Assembly (NCBI GenBank): GCA_017526725.1 | Contig: JAFXRA010000344.1 | Location: 1-16,937 of the forward strand | Reading direction: 5' to 3' | DNA length: 16,937 nt | Source: Candidatus Rifleibacteriota bacterium | GTDB lineage: Bacteria; Riflebacteria; Ozemobacteria; Ozemobacterales; Ozemobacteraceae | Shown: piece after piece, positions 7,796-15,063 of the stretch | How positions within the stretch are numbered: position 1 is the first letter of the stretch | Layout of the letters: each line of letters begins with the position of its first letter | Notes under the pieces: model-generated | The model's input: the letters and a program-made list of their open reading frames with translations, nothing else | Database searches by the model: none | What the model was told of the DNA's origin: nothing | Position numbers and translations under genes: made by a program

Positions 7796-7833
7796 TTTGG
7801 TGTAGGGAAAGATTACTTCTCTCTACACCAAAA
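7796..7833 (+). terminator. rho-independent terminator of the PilP-like gene
   Basis: TTTGGTGTAG (7796-7805) pairs with CTACACCAAA (7823-7832), and the stem extends inward with one G-U pair and one mismatch. TTTT follows on the + strand at 7834-7837. It begins 14 bp after the stop. Read from the minus strand (the end of cobA-hemD) the hairpin exists but has no T-run, so termination there would be weaker. Confidence 0.75.
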
Positions 7834-7849
7834 TTTTACAAATCAATAA

Positions 7850-9346
7850 CTAGACTAAGTTAATAATAGAGCTTATTAACCCTTTAATAGTATATTCTTT
7901 GGCTCTAGTTTTGATGTTAAAACCGTATTTTTTACAGATTTCTTCTGTAACAGGACCGATCACCGCAGCAGGAATACTTTCTGGCTTTATGTCTGTATTT
8001 TTTATCATTCTTGCAAAGCCTTCAACTGTAGAAGAACTTGTGAAGGTTACATAGTCTATTTCGTTGTTCCTAAAGCTTTCTAGAAGTTCAGGGGTTATGT
8101 TTCCTTCAAAATCTGTGTGATACAACGGAATGATATCTACTTCATGTCCCATCTTCTTCAATGCTTCTGGAAGCACTTCTCTGGCTGTTTCTGCTCTAAG
8201 AATTGCTGCTTTTACATTCTTTTTATTTTCAAAATAGGGAACAATGCTTTCGGCAACATAAGTTTCAGGAACAAAATCTGCTATTATGCCTTTTTCTTTT
8301 AAAGCGTTAGCTGTAGCAGGTCCTATGCATATAACCTTTTTATTATAAAGAATTCGTAAGTCTTTATTAGCTTCAAAAAGCTTGTTTATAAAGCTGTTTA
8401 CTCCGTTTACAGAAGTAAAAACGATGTGGGTGTAGCTTTCTGTTTTGTTTAGGAACTCATTAAAAGCTTTGTTGTCTGCTATTTCAGTTATTTTTATTGT
8501 TGGGCATTCGATAGCGTCAGCGCCAAGTTCTTTTAATTCTTTAAGTAAACTGCTGGCTTGTGCTCTAGAACGGGTTACAACAATCTTTTTGCCGTAGAGA
8601 GGAAGCCTTTCAAACCAGTTCAAATCCGGGTGCAGTTCCACAACTTTGCCGACAACAGTTATGCAAGGTGGCTGGATGTTTTCTTTTATTACTATTTCTT
8701 CCATTGTGGCTAGAGTGCCGACATAGGTTTTCTGGGTAGGAAGAGTGCCGTTGCGAATCATAGCGACAGGGGTGCTGGGGTCTTTGCCTTCATTTATAAG
8801 GTTTTGACAGATTTTACCAATGTTTTTGACACCCATTACGAATACAACGGTTCCGATTCCTGCTAAGGCTTTCCAATTCAGTTCACTGGCTTCTTTTTGT
8901 GCTTCATGACCTGTAATAATTGCTAACGATGTTGTGTAGCCGCGCTGTGTTATAGGAATGCCAGCATAGGCAGGAACTGATATTGCAGAAGTGATGCCTG
9001 GAACAACTTCAACATTGATTCCTCTTTCCTTTAAATAGATATATTCTTCGCCGCCTCTGCCGAAAATGTATGGATCGCCGCCTTTTAAGCGAACTACTTT
9101 TTTAAATTCTTTTGCTTTTTGAGCCAGCAGTTCATTAATTCCATCCTGGCTGAGTTTATGGTTGCCAGATGATTTCCCCACGTCGTACATTTGGCAGTTT
9201 GCTGGAACCTGGTCTAAAAATGCTGAAGTCCCAAGCTGGTCATAAACAAGCACTTCTGCTTGACGAACGAGTTCAAGCCCTCTGACGGTAATAAGACCTT
9301 CGTTTCCTGGTCCTGCACCTATTAAATAAACTGTTGAATCAATCAT
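7850..9346 (-). CDS. cobA-hemD: uroporphyrinogen-III C-methyltransferase / uroporphyrinogen-III synthase fusion
   Basis: This is one 498-aa protein with two enzymes of tetrapyrrole synthesis. Residues 1-245 are the SAM-dependent methyltransferase (CobA/SUMT) that turns uroporphyrinogen III into precorrin-2. Visible motifs are 'VYLIGAGPGNEGLIT' (6-20), 'VVRLKGGDPYIFGRGGEE' (84-101) and 'PGITSAISVPAYAGIPITQRG' from 116. Residues about 250-498 are HemD, which cyclises hydroxymethylbilane and inverts ring D. This weakly conserved family is recognised by 'KKIVVTRSRAQA', 'FTSVNGV' and 'TFTSSSTVEGF'. Such fusions are common in anaerobes. The gene is last in the sirC-hemA-hemC order, but a 287-bp gap holding the palindromic element separates it from hemC. 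GAGG lies 6 nt before the ATG. CobA activity commits the pathway to siroheme, consistent with ahbC nearby. Confidence 0.95.
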   Translation of the reverse strand: MIDSTVYLIGAGPGNEGLITVRGLELVRQAEVLVYDQLGTSAFLDQVPANCQMYDVGKSSGNHKLSQDGINELLAQKAKEFKKVVRLKGGDPYIFGRGGEEYIYLKERGINVEVVPGITSAISVPAYAGIPITQRGYTTSLAIITGHEAQKEASELNWKALAGIGTVVFVMGVKNIGKICQNLINEGKDPSTPVAMIRNGTLPTQKTYVGTLATMEEIVIKENIQPPCITVVGKVVELHPDLNWFERLPLYGKKIVVTRSRAQASSLLKELKELGADAIECPTIKITEIADNKAFNEFLNKTESYTHIVFTSVNGVNSFINKLFEANKDLRILYNKKVICIGPATANALKEKGIIADFVPETYVAESIVPYFENKKNVKAAILRAETAREVLPEALKKMGHEVDIIPLYHTDFEGNITPELLESFRNNEIDYVTFTSSSTVEGFARMIKNTDIKPESIPAAVIGPVTEEICKKYGFNIKTRAKEYTIKGLISSIINLV

Positions 9347-9416
9347 GTTTGCCTCTATTTGATAATTCTTGAAAATCCCACTGTCACCACCGATTGCTAA
9401 GCAGCCTGGCGACTGC

Positions 9417-9606
9417 TTGCAGAGGCTGTGCTAAAACATTATTTTAGTCCAAATTAGATTGTGTTTATTGCCTACACATTTGTCATAAAAAGTATAGCGT
9501 ATGGGCTTTAGCCCTGAAAGCTATACGTTTATGTCAATGGGTAGGCTACAAACAAATAAATATTGATTTTTCATCAAATTACAAGTTCTAGCACAGTCTC
9601 TCGCAA
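9417..9606 (-). repeat. palindromic dispersed element, copy 2 (between hemC and cobA-hemD)
   Basis: This copy is inverted relative to copy 1 in the window, but reads in the direction of the minus-strand genes around it. The core 9446-9580 matches 374-508 with 8 differences in 135 positions, by eye. Its terminal arms differ from those of copy 1 but still pair. On the + strand CTGTGCTAAAAC (9426-9437) faces GTTCTAGCACAG (9585-9596), with one G-U type mismatch. Outer blocks TTGC and AGAG (9417-9424) face CTCT and GCAA (9597-9606 region). A short GTCA/TGAC plus TTGC/GCAA echo flanks it further out. No ORF is present. It would be part of any hemC-cobA-hemD mRNA. Confidence 0.85.
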
Positions 9607-9633
9607 TGACTTTCAATTCCTCATTTCTCACTC

Positions 9634-10551
9634 CTAATTCTTAATTTCAATAAAACGATTGCCGCCCATTTCTAGAATGGCTTCTGCTGCTTCTTTGCCT
9701 AGTTCTTCGGGTTTGTTTTTGTGACCAATGTGCAGGTTTCTAATTGTATCTTTGCCATCTGGAGAGCCGATGAATGTGTGAAGAATTATGTCATTATTTT
9801 TAACTTCTGCATACACAGCCATAGGTGTCTGGCAGCCGCCTTGAAGAATTTCAAGGAAGGTTCTTTCTGCTCTTGAACGAAGCATAGCATCTTCGTCTAT
9901 AAAATCTTTTAAAATGGGCTTTAATTTATCTGCGTCTTCTTCGCGACATTCGATAGCCAGTAAGCCCTGACCAGCAGCAGGAGTCAGGTCATCTATTCCG
10001 AAATAATGGGTGATTCTGTCTTGCCAATCAAATCTCATTAAACCGGCAGCAGCTAGAATTATTGCATCGACTTCGCCTTCTTCAAGCTTTCTTAAACGGG
10101 TATCTAGGTTTCCTCTAAAATCAGAAAACTTTACATTGGGTTTTAAAACGCTTAACTGCGAACGTCTGCGAAGACTTGATGTGCCAATCACAGCTTCGGT
10201 AGGCATTTCTTCAAAGCTTTTATATTTTTTTGAAATAAAACAGTCTCTAGGGTCCTTAGCACCGCCTATTGCAACAAGAGTCAAGCCTTTAGCAAGAACG
10301 CTGGGAACATCTTTCAAACTATGAACGGCAATATCAATGCGCTTTTCAAGTAAAGCCTGCTCGATTTCTTTAATAAAGAGTCCCTGTCCGCCGACCTTAA
10401 AAAGCGGAAGCCCTGTAACCTTGTCACCAAGAGTCTTTATTATTTCTTCTTCGAATTCAACATCATCAGAGGATTTTTTTAATATATCAACAGCATATCT
10501 TGTCTGGTGAAGAGCAAGCTTACTTCCTCTTGTTCCATACTTAAGAATCAT
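9634..10551 (-). CDS. hemC: porphobilinogen deaminase (hydroxymethylbilane synthase)
   Basis: The enzyme polymerises four porphobilinogen molecules into hydroxymethylbilane on a covalently held dipyrromethane cofactor in the cytoplasm. The 305-aa length is normal. Diagnostic stretches are the 'GTRGSKLAL' start, 'AVHSLKDVP' with the catalytic aspartate at 81, 'GTSSLRRRSQL' (123-133), 'FRGNLDTRL' (145-153), 'TPAAGQGLLAIE' (190-201) and the cofactor-binding cysteine 240 in 'LQGGCQTPMAVYAE'. Its ATG overlaps the hemA stop as ATGA, so the two are translationally coupled. The stop is followed by the palindromic element and then cobA-hemD, whose HemD half uses its product. HemB, which supplies porphobilinogen, is not in the window. 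Confidence 0.96.
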   Translation of the reverse strand: MILKYGTRGSKLALHQTRYAVDILKKSSDDVEFEEEIIKTLGDKVTGLPLFKVGGQGLFIKEIEQALLEKRIDIAVHSLKDVPSVLAKGLTLVAIGGAKDPRDCFISKKYKSFEEMPTEAVIGTSSLRRRSQLSVLKPNVKFSDFRGNLDTRLRKLEEGEVDAIILAAAGLMRFDWQDRITHYFGIDDLTPAAGQGLLAIECREEDADKLKPILKDFIDEDAMLRSRAERTFLEILQGGCQTPMAVYAEVKNNDIILHTFIGSPDGKDTIRNLHIGHKNKPEELGKEAAEAILEMGGNRFIEIKN

Positions 10552-11855
10552 GCCGTTCCTCGTTTTTGTTGAGCAGCGAAATACATCGGGCTGTGTTTTA
10601 AGAATCTGGTGACTTTAACCGGATTCAAATCAAGACTTAAACTTAGTTTTTCTAAGTTGTCTGCACGCATCGTGCCCTGTTCTTTTATGTTGGTTATTTG
10701 TTCATGAAGCCATTTAGCAGCCATCTGACGGCTGTATTCTTCGCAGGCTTCTTTGAGTTCCGGTGTAAGTTCGGGATGTTCAGAGAAGAATTTTTCTAAT
10801 TCGTTTGTGCACTGCTGCTTTGCACGTTCTTTGAGCTTTTTAATATGCGGAACAACCAGCAATTCACGCATGAATTCCATAAAATCGTTGACTTCGCCGT
10901 AAACAATTGATTCAGCCTTTTTTGCTTCTATGCGTCTGTGGTTAAAACTTTCGTTAACAACGTTTTTGAGGTCGTCTACGTCATAGAGGAAAACATTTTC
11001 TATGTCTCTGCATTCTGGCTCTATGTCTCTTGGAACAGCGATATCTATTGCGAAAATCGCTCTTTCTTTTCTTGGGTTTATAGCTTTTTCCATCATTTTT
11101 TTGCTAATAATGGCGTCAGCAGAAGAAGTTGAAGAGATTATTATGTCGCAGTCGGCCAGTAATTCGTTTAAATAATCAAAAGAAAATGCCATACCGTCAA
11201 ACTTTTGGGCCAGGTCTGCAGCTTTTGATTCTGTTCTGTTGATGAAGAACATTTTTTCAACGCCATTTTCACGTAAATGGGTAGCAACAAGGTTTGCCAT
11301 TTCCCCTGCACCAAGAATCAAGGCTTTTGAAGTGCCTAACGGGCCAAAGAGATTTTTTGCTAATTCAACTGCTGTTGAAGCAATTGAAACGTGATTGCCT
11401 GAGATTTCCGTCTGGCTTCTGACTTTTTTGCCTACTTCCAGTGTCTTTTGGAAAAGGCTGTGAAGCTGCTTGTTAACAAGATTTTTACCTACAGCTTCTT
11501 TATAAGAGTTCTTTATCTGATGAAGAATCTGGTTTTCACCCAAAACCATAGAATCAAGACCAGAAGCAACAGTAAAAAGATGACGAACACAATCTTTTTC
11601 TTTGTATTCGTAAAAATACTCTTTCAGGTCATCGTATTTGATGTTTTTGCGGGCTAATAGTTCTATAAAACTAGCTCTGGCATCTTTTTCAACGCCTGAG
11701 TAATAGATTTCTACTCTGTTGCAGGTACATATTGGAACAGCTTCTAATGTGTAGCCATCTGCTTCGGGTATTGTCATCTCATTGAGATGGGCAAGCTTTT
11801 CTCTTATGGCAATGGGTGCGGACTTATGATTCAAGCCAAAAACAATTAAAGACAC
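10548..11855 (-). CDS. hemA: glutamyl-tRNA reductase
   Basis: The enzyme reduces glutamyl-tRNA to glutamate-1-semialdehyde with NADPH, the first committed step of the C5 route to 5-aminolevulinate. The 435-aa protein has the family start 'FGLNHKSAPIAIREKL' and the active-site cysteine 45 in 'CTCNRVEIY' (most homologues read STCNR). It also has 'GLDSMVLGENQILHQIK', the nucleotide-binding 'ILGAGEMANLVATHL', and a C-terminal helical dimerisation region. It starts with GTG at 11855, chosen because AGGAGA stands about 8 nt upstream and the conserved N-terminus begins there. The start lies inside the last 10 bases of sirC, and the stop overlaps hemC by 4 bases, so sirC-hemA-hemC is a tightly coupled unit. 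The reader should expect hemL and hemB elsewhere. Confidence 0.96.
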   Translation of the reverse strand: MSLIVFGLNHKSAPIAIREKLAHLNEMTIPEADGYTLEAVPICTCNRVEIYYSGVEKDARASFIELLARKNIKYDDLKEYFYEYKEKDCVRHLFTVASGLDSMVLGENQILHQIKNSYKEAVGKNLVNKQLHSLFQKTLEVGKKVRSQTEISGNHVSIASTAVELAKNLFGPLGTSKALILGAGEMANLVATHLRENGVEKMFFINRTESKAADLAQKFDGMAFSFDYLNELLADCDIIISSTSSADAIISKKMMEKAINPRKERAIFAIDIAVPRDIEPECRDIENVFLYDVDDLKNVVNESFNHRRIEAKKAESIVYGEVNDFMEFMRELLVVPHIKKLKERAKQQCTNELEKFFSEHPELTPELKEACEEYSRQMAAKWLHEQITNIKEQGTMRADNLEKLSLSLDLNPVKVTRFLKHSPMYFAAQQKRGTA

Positions 11856-12451
11856 GCTAAAATCTCCTGCTTTAATAAATCAATTCCTTCTTCTTTTATA
11901 CGCTGCAGATTTTTTTTGTTTACCAGGCTGCTCATAAAAGAGGTTCCAAGCTTTTTTGAAGATACAATGGCTGGCCGCGGTTCGATTAGAAGTTTATTCA
12001 ATTCAAGAAGTTCGTCAGTAAACAGCTTTTCAATTTCTTTGTTCAGATAACTGCTTAAAGCTGGTATACCACCTGAAACAGTAGAATTAATAATGCTTCC
12101 CTTTGCTGTGATGCTGCCTGTGACAAAATCACTTTTTGAATGATCGTCACACCGATCAACAATTATACGCTTTTCTTTACATATTTTCGATAGTTTTTCG
12201 TTGGTTTCTTTGTCGGAAGAGGCAAAAATAACTGCGAAGTATTTATCGGAAATATCTTCAGGAACAGCCTTTCTCTGCTCAAAGCTGACCTTTGCCAAGT
12301 CGTTGAAACCCTCTTTTATTTCTGGTGCAATAACGTGAATCTGTGCACCGGTCTCAGCAAATTGGCGTGCCTTGCGAAGGGCAACATTTCCGCCGCCGAC
12401 AAAAAGAATATTTCTTTCGTTTAAGTCGATGAACAGAGGCATATACTGCAT
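11846..12451 (-). CDS. sirC: precorrin-2 dehydrogenase (SirC/Met8 type)
   Basis: The protein probably oxidises precorrin-2 to sirohydrochlorin with NAD+, in the cytoplasm, on the way to siroheme. The 201-aa length matches single-function SirC proteins rather than three-domain CysG. Residues 15-30 carry the Rossmann motif 'ILFVGGGNVALRKA' after the typical 'MPLFIDL' strand. 'VDRCDDHSKSDFVTGS' and 'STVSGGIPALSSYLNKEIE' are the family's second and third signatures. It is the first gene of the hem unit, with GGGAGG 6-7 nt before the ATG, and it overlaps hemA by 10 bases. Whether it also chelates iron, as yeast Met8 does, cannot be told from sequence. I found no convincing promoter in the 89 bp upstream. 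Confidence 0.9.
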   Translation of the reverse strand: MQYMPLFIDLNERNILFVGGGNVALRKARQFAETGAQIHVIAPEIKEGFNDLAKVSFEQRKAVPEDISDKYFAVIFASSDKETNEKLSKICKEKRIIVDRCDDHSKSDFVTGSITAKGSIINSTVSGGIPALSSYLNKEIEKLFTDELLELNKLLIEPRPAIVSSKKLGTSFMSSLVNKKNLQRIKEEGIDLLKQEILACL

Positions 12452-12540
12452 TATCTGCCTCCCTTTGTTTACACCCTAGACTAAGCATTCAGCCTATAAA
12501 AAAAGTAACACAATATTCAGAAAAGTACAAGAGGAAAAAA

Positions 12541-12963
12541 TTAGATTAAAACTTTGGCGACAAGCTTCTTTACCTTAATCGGCTCATCTACTGCAACACA
12601 GGGCATATGGGCATTCTGAGGAAATAAAACTACGTAACCCCCATCAACTATAACACTTCTCATTTGATTTGATTTCTGCTTCCAGAACATAACATCGTTT
12701 TCATCACTATATTCTGTTTCCAATTCCAGTTTGTCGATATCGCAGGTTTCAATTGCTTCGATTCCATGAATCATCATCTGAATATCAACATATTTTTTAT
12801 GAGATTCAAATCTACATTCTGAAATGTTTTTTGTCATATATTCCTGAACATTGATATATAGCCAGTCATAAATAACATGCTTGCCCAATTCCAGTTTATT
12901 AATATCAATACTCTTTAAATATTCCAATGCTTTATTTATGCGTTCCTGAGTGACTTTGCTCAT
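12541..12963 (-). CDS. YhcH/YjgK/YiaL family protein (DUF386)
   Basis: This is a 140-aa single-domain cupin-like protein of the family that includes YhcH, YiaL and EbgC. Signatures are 'FESHKKYVDIQMMIHGIEAI' (52-71), whose Glu and His probably bind a metal, and 'FPQNAHMPCVAV' (114-125) with His119. It ends in 'VKKLVAKVLI', the usual closing strand. Family members sit in sialic acid, beta-galactoside and other sugar operons, and are thought to act on sugar anomers or acids, but the substrate is generally unsettled. Here there is no sugar operon. The nearest metabolic gene is the PfkB kinase 139 bp upstream, in the same direction. A near-consensus promoter lies in that gap and GAGG lies 9-10 nt before the ATG, so it can be expressed alone. 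Confidence 0.9.
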   Translation of the reverse strand: MSKVTQERINKALEYLKSIDINKLELGKHVIYDWLYINVQEYMTKNISECRFESHKKYVDIQMMIHGIEAIETCDIDKLELETEYSDENDVMFWKQKSNQMRSVIVDGGYVVLFPQNAHMPCVAVDEPIKVKKLVAKVLI

Positions 12964-12996
12964 GCTTTTCTACCTCATATTAATCAATTTAAAATC

Positions 12997-13025
12997 ATTA
13001 TAAATACTTAAAAATAAGAATTCAA
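12997..13025 (-). promoter_or_regulatory. sigma70-type promoter of the DUF386 gene
   Basis: On the minus strand TTGAAT (13025-13020), exactly 17 bp, then a perfect TATAAT (13002-12997). The predicted start is near 12990, about 27 nt before the ATG at 12963. The surrounding 139 bp are A+T-rich, so chance occurrence is possible, but spacing and match are good. Confidence 0.6.
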
Positions 13026-13102
13026 TTCAAAATATAAGCTAAAAACCCACATAAATTACGAAAACAAGAACAATATGCTGTATTTTCAGAAAAGTTAAAT
13101 AT

Positions 13103-14011
13103 TCAAAAACCACAGGCTCTTATCTTTTCTATTCTAGCTTCATCAAGGAAACCTTTCGACGAACCTGCTTCACCAATCTTATAAGAAGCAGCAATAGTGG
13201 CTAATTTCAGGGCTTCTTTGGGCTTTTCCCCTTTAGAATAAAAATAAATAAAAGATGAGAACAAGGTGTCGCCAGCACCAGAAGTAGAAACAACAGGTCT
13301 TATAAATACAGCAGGAAAATCTGTAAATTCTTGTTTTTCTGCCTCAAAAAGCAGTGCACCTTTATCCCCGCAGCCTACAACAATTATTTGATTATTAAAC
13401 CTTTTATAAACTTCAAGAACAAAAGCTCTACTATCTTTATCTTTCAAACCTTCATCTGACATGAAGAGAATTTTGGCGTTTTCTAAGAAATCTCTATTGT
13501 ATTCGTCATCAAGATTTGAAAAAACGTGAACATCTGTTGCAATGGTTTTATTAAGCTGAGAAGCTATTTTTAAAAGGGGTCTGTTGAAATTTGAATTGCA
13601 GGCTATGATTACATCAGCTTTTTTCAAAGGATTAATTATTCCTGAGAAATCAAAATCAACATCCTGATAGTCTTTCAAATCACAATATATTTCGCGTTTT
13701 CCATAATTATCATATAAAACCACAGATTGAGGGGTAGCAGAAAGTTTGGTATAGATGTTTTGGGTGGGCAGCTTATTGTTTTCAAGCTCTTTTAAAATCA
13801 TTCTGCCGAATAAGTCGTTTCCAACCATAGAAATAAATGTAATATCTGCACCAAGAACCTTTAAATTTGAAATCAGATTAAATCCAACTCCAGAAATACA
13901 TGAATTTACCTTACCAAAGGGGTAATCAATCGGGAAATACTCTATAGGAAACTCTTTTATGGGGCAGGAAGTTTCAATATTTATCAATCCTGAAACAACA
14001 ATATTTGGCAT
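13103..14011 (-). CDS. PfkB/ribokinase-family sugar kinase
   Basis: This is a cytoplasmic ATP-dependent kinase of the ribokinase fold. The C-terminal PfkB signature 'STSGAGDTLFSSF' (242-254) contains the anion-hole GAGD with catalytic Asp248. The N-terminal substrate region is 'SCISGVGFNLISNLKVLGADITFISMVGNDLFG' (about 37-69). There the usual GG-x-x-x-N di-glycine reads SGVGFN, so substrate preference cannot be guessed safely. The 302-aa length is normal. It starts 9 bp after the cytochrome c stop, and its AAGGA ribosome site overlaps that stop codon, so it is probably the last gene of the thioredoxin-cytochrome operon. A carbohydrate or nucleoside kinase there is unexpected. DUF386, downstream with its own promoter, might act on the same sugar, but that is a guess. 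Confidence 0.9.
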   Translation of the reverse strand: MPNIVVSGLINIETSCPIKEFPIEYFPIDYPFGKVNSCISGVGFNLISNLKVLGADITFISMVGNDLFGRMILKELENNKLPTQNIYTKLSATPQSVVLYDNYGKREIYCDLKDYQDVDFDFSGIINPLKKADVIIACNSNFNRPLLKIASQLNKTIATDVHVFSNLDDEYNRDFLENAKILFMSDEGLKDKDSRAFVLEVYKRFNNQIIVVGCGDKGALLFEAEKQEFTDFPAVFIRPVVSTSGAGDTLFSSFIYFYSKGEKPKEALKLATIAASYKIGEAGSSKGFLDEARIEKIRACGF

Positions 14012-14020
14012 AAGCTTTCC

Positions 14021-15058
14021 TTAATCCTTGAATCTGAATTTATGGTCGTGAATAGAGAGCTTATTGCTCAAATGAACATTGGGTTGGTGGCAGACTGTGC
14101 AGTTGGTGCCCGGTGATTCTTCAGGATGGTCGGTTTTATCTGTGTGACAAGTTAGGCAGTATTGGTCATAGGTAAGGTATTTTGAACCGCTGGCTGTCTT
14201 ATATTCCCTGAAATTCTGGCAGTAGTCGCAAGTTAAGCCAGTTGCTAAAAATAGACGTGATTTCAAGAACTTCCATTGACGTTCTCGGTCTTCAAATGTT
14301 TCATCGCCATAGAAGTTTTCCTGGGTTTGGCCTGGTTTGGGGGTTAAGCCGGAATAGTAATCTTCAAGATTGTCACCTGGTTTATAACCTGCTGCAAAGA
14401 GGTAATCGCCGCTTTCATCCATGCCTGAGGTATGGCATGACATACATATCATTTCCTGATATTTAGGGTCCATCTTCTTTATAGAAGTTATATAATCAGG
14501 AGATTTTTTTTCAATATGTTCTTTCCCTGGTCCGTGACAGGCTTCACAGCCAACACCAGTTTCTATAAAAGTATCGTTTTTAGAATTAAAACCTGTTGTA
14601 TGACAGCCGGCGCACTGTTTAAGCCAATATCTTTTTGTCCAGTTCTTATCGTTGGAATCTAGCCATTTTTTTTGATGAATATCCCATATTTTAGGCAGAA
14701 CAACATAACTTCCACTAGCTTCAGCTACAAATCTATGAACGTAATGTGAGCCCAGTACAGAAACAATCTTATCTTCCGGATAGCCTAGTTCTTTAAATGG
14801 GACAACATCTTTCTCGTCTAATTCAGATGTTTTTCTCATCATTCTAGCATGAGGAGTAAGTTTCCATTCTTCATATATGTCGTTATGACATTCCATACAT
14901 GCTTGAGAGCCTGCATACTCGCTTCTCTGCTTTATAAGCTTTTCGACTATTGCCGTGTTTCGTTCTTTTAAAACAGGGGTTGAAGAAGCTGTGGTTTCTG
15001 CATAAACAATATTACAAGATAGAAGTAAGAATAAAAAGGTATATAAAAAATCTATCAT
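14021..15058 (-). CDS. exported multihaem cytochrome c (six CXXCH plus one CXXCQ)
   Basis: This is a probable periplasmic electron carrier or reductase subunit with several c-type haems. CXXCH sites start at Cys54, 149, 171, 205, 301 and 320. A seventh site at 277-281 reads CDYCQ instead of CxxCH. The opening 'YAGSQACMECHNDIYEEW' and 'TPHARMM' resemble the cytochrome c554 and related multihaem families, with extra histidines (70, 105, 108, 128, 182, 311, 329) available as distal ligands. The N-terminus is hydrophobic (residues 3-20, possible cleavage after VYA at 18-20), but its first residues carry an Asp and no Lys/Arg. Cys15 gives a weak lipoprotein alternative. The gene begins 5 bp after the HAMP gene and ends 9 bp before the kinase. 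Two upstream TlpA-like proteins may serve its maturation or redox state. Substrate unknown. Confidence 0.9.
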   Translation of the reverse strand: MIDFLYTFLFLLLSCNIVYAETTASSTPVLKERNTAIVEKLIKQRSEYAGSQACMECHNDIYEEWKLTPHARMMRKTSELDEKDVVPFKELGYPEDKIVSVLGSHYVHRFVAEASGSYVVLPKIWDIHQKKWLDSNDKNWTKRYWLKQCAGCHTTGFNSKNDTFIETGVGCEACHGPGKEHIEKKSPDYITSIKKMDPKYQEMICMSCHTSGMDESGDYLFAAGYKPGDNLEDYYSGLTPKPGQTQENFYGDETFEDRERQWKFLKSRLFLATGLTCDYCQNFREYKTASGSKYLTYDQYCLTCHTDKTDHPEESPGTNCTVCHQPNVHLSNKLSIHDHKFRFKD

Positions 15059-15063
15059 AGACT

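Noticed and set aside
10010..10324. 104-codon + strand ORF opposite hemC.
   Set aside because: hemC is conserved through this stretch with all its motifs, and the antisense frame looks like its shadow.
12452..12540. Promoter for the sirC-hemA-hemC unit.
   Set aside because: Several TTG and TATA-like words occur, but none has acceptable spacing, so I did not call one.
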